NCBI GenBank assembly: GCA_020053595.1
Contig: JAGVMV010000035.1
Coordinates: 1 to 41,807, forward strand
DNA length: 41,807 nt
DNA from: Thermoleophilia bacterium
GTDB taxonomy: Bacteria; Actinomycetota; Thermoleophilia; BMS3ABIN01
Direction: 5' to 3'
Shown here: one piece after another, positions 41,054 through 41,807 of the stretch
Position numbering within the stretch: position 1 is the stretch's first letter
Layout of the letters: every line of letters starts with the position of its first letter
Notes under the pieces: model-generated
What the model saw: only the letters and a program-made list of their open reading frames with translations
What the model was told of the DNA's origin: nothing
Databases searched by the model: none
Translations under genes and position numbers: made by a program

Positions 41054-41662
41054 GATTTCCTCAATTACTCTCTCGACGGAATCGTTATCGTCGAAGCAAA
41101 CCAGATCAATTACCTGCCCTTGGGCGAGGATAATTCGCTGGATGAAATACTCTTTATGGCTGTCTTTTTCGTGAAGCAATCAGTTAAGTGTTTAGTTTTC
41201 ATAGCCCCATCAAGACTTTACGTCTCTGCCCTAAAAGGATAAGCCCGGCAAGAATGGAGGTACCACTTTTGGTGGGTTGCTCCGCCCTGCCGTTAGCTTT
41301 ATCGGCAATGGCGAAAGTTACCTTAAACTGTGCTTTTTTTCTGATTTATAAGCGGTTTTGGCGAGGTTATCGTATGTCTACAAGGGGGGGCAACTCTTGA
41401 AAGTGGAGGCTGTGAAGCAGGCTGATGGGCGCCTGCCATATACCGAAAAGCCCTTTTCAGTTTCAGGTCTCGGTCGGCGCAGACGCCCAGATCAGCGAAC
41501 CAGGGAGACACATTGTGCCCTGGGATACAGCCAGCATCCGTATCCGGTCTCCCTGGAATTTTGATTGTTCCGCCCGGAGAGCCAAGCCATTATCTGCTAT
41601 GAGGGCTGGATTACCGGAGGAGGGCGCAACAATAATCTTTAGCTGGATAAAGGATAAGGATG
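41054..41662. other. non-coding stretch with strong RNA-like secondary structure
   Basis: No convincing gene was found here. Three folds stand out on the plus strand. First, 41246-41292 is a nested hairpin CGGCA/TGCCG, GGAG/CTCC, CCAC/GTGG, where TGCCG can instead pair with a second CGGCA at 41303-41307, before a seven-T run ending at 41340. Second, 41422-41495 is a long hairpin CTGA-TGGGCG / CGCCCA-GA-TCAG enclosing ACCGA/TCGGT and AAAAG/CTTTT. Third, CCAGGGAGAC/GTCTCCCTGG (41500-41509, 41547-41556) encloses GGATAC/GTATCC. It may be one or two structured RNAs or a regulatory leader; I could not match a known class. Confidence 0.55.
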
Positions 41663-41692
41663 GAGGGGGCGGGCCGCGAGACCCGCCCCCTC
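41663..41692 (-). terminator. terminator hairpin upstream of the window's last gene end
   Basis: Perfect 11-pair stem GAGGGGGCGGG / CCCGCCCCCTC with an eight-base loop, 28 bp past the stop of the minus-strand partial gene. The minus-strand tail is T-rich (CCATCCTTATCC). It could equally end a plus-strand RNA from the preceding structured region. Confidence 0.75.
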
Positions 41693-41720
41693 TGATTGTT
41701 TCGCTTGAGCTACCGGTCTA

Positions 41721-41807
41721 TCAGGCCGGCGGCGGCGGAACCACTACACTGCACTGCCAGTTCGGGCACTCGAAGGTAAGGTCCTTCAAGTTGTCGTGCT
41801 TCACCAG
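41721..41807 (-). CDS. C-terminal end of an unidentified protein
   Basis: The last 28 codons of a minus-strand gene cut by the window edge. The visible end, KHDNLKDLTFECPNWQCSVV followed by four prolines and alanine, contains a Cys-x4-Cys pair that may be half of a zinc site. The stop is TGA at 41723-41721, followed by a terminator. Too little remains to name it. Confidence 0.6.
   Translation of the reverse strand: MVKHDNLKDLTFECPNWQCSVVVPPPPA

Noticed and set aside
41180-41340. c-di-GMP (GEMM), T-box or SAM riboswitch
   Set aside because: Short fragments recall these classes (GGCAATGGCGAAAG; GTGGTACC on the minus strand; AAGCCCGGCAA), but none of the full core sequences or stem orders could be matched.
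41358-41564. 68-codon open frame in the terminal non-coding stretch
   Set aside because: The product has no recognisable pattern and the frame runs straight through two strong palindromic hairpins, so RNA structure explains the region better. An internal TTG at 41397 does have a G-rich upstream run, so it is not fully excluded.
1-41807. CRISPR array, prophage or insertion-sequence transposase
   Set aside because: No regularly spaced direct repeats, phage structural genes or DDE/Y1 transposase frames were seen; the only mobile-like elements are short inverted repeats.

Overview
The window reads as chromosomal DNA of a deep-branching, GC-rich actinobacterium (Actinomycetota). Three things point there: the order tilS-hpt-ftsH-folE-folP-folB-folK, the four-cysteine uS4, and an APC permease beside two TrkA proteins. 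A small zinc-ribbon protein after rho also resembles an actinobacterial family. This is inference from gene order and protein character; no 16S rRNA or tRNA gene is present to confirm it. TTG starts are unusually common (about ten genes).

Layout. 1-5.9 kb: end of the ribosomal-protein/alpha operon (rplO, secY, map, infA, rpmJ, rpsM, rpsK, rpsD, rpoA, rplQ); adk is missing between secY and map. 6-9.5 kb: an ECF transporter energising module (two ATPases and EcfT) and truA. 9.6-14.4 kb: accessory genes: an SGNH-like lipoprotein, an HPP membrane protein, an LppX-like lipoprotein, a shortened arsM-like gene with its ArsR, and a LysR regulator. 14.6-20.3 kb: a membrane pyrophosphatase, a REP/MITE-like inverted repeat, then a small membrane protein, an APC permease with a UspA domain and two TrkA proteins (probable ion uptake). 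20.4-22.3 kb: a CRP/FNR regulator with two matching palindromic sites in front of a DUF1858 redox protein and a zinc-ribbon/heme-copper-oxidase-like pair.

22.4-34.5 kb: tilS, hpt, ftsH, the folate genes folE-P-B-K, the de novo NAD genes nadA-B-C, birA, and bioY behind a BirA-type operator, then a DUF1284 protein. 34.5-39.2 kb: coaX, then a tightly overlapping set of a metallophosphoesterase, cyclic 2,3-diphosphoglycerate synthetase, 2-phosphoglycerate kinase and a small transaldolase. 39.3-41.8 kb: rho, a convergent zinc-ribbon gene, a roughly 600-base non-coding stretch with strong RNA-like folding, and the 3' end of a further gene.

The most notable content is the apparently complete ATP-dependent route from 2-phosphoglycerate to cyclic 2,3-diphosphoglycerate, known mainly from thermophilic methanogens. 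It is translationally coupled to a phosphodiesterase-fold protein that could be the missing hydrolase. Second is the small CRP/FNR regulon, whose two sites share core, flank and spacing. Third is a self-contained biotin circuit (BirA repressor-ligase, operator, BioY) that probably borrows the ECF module 25 kb away.
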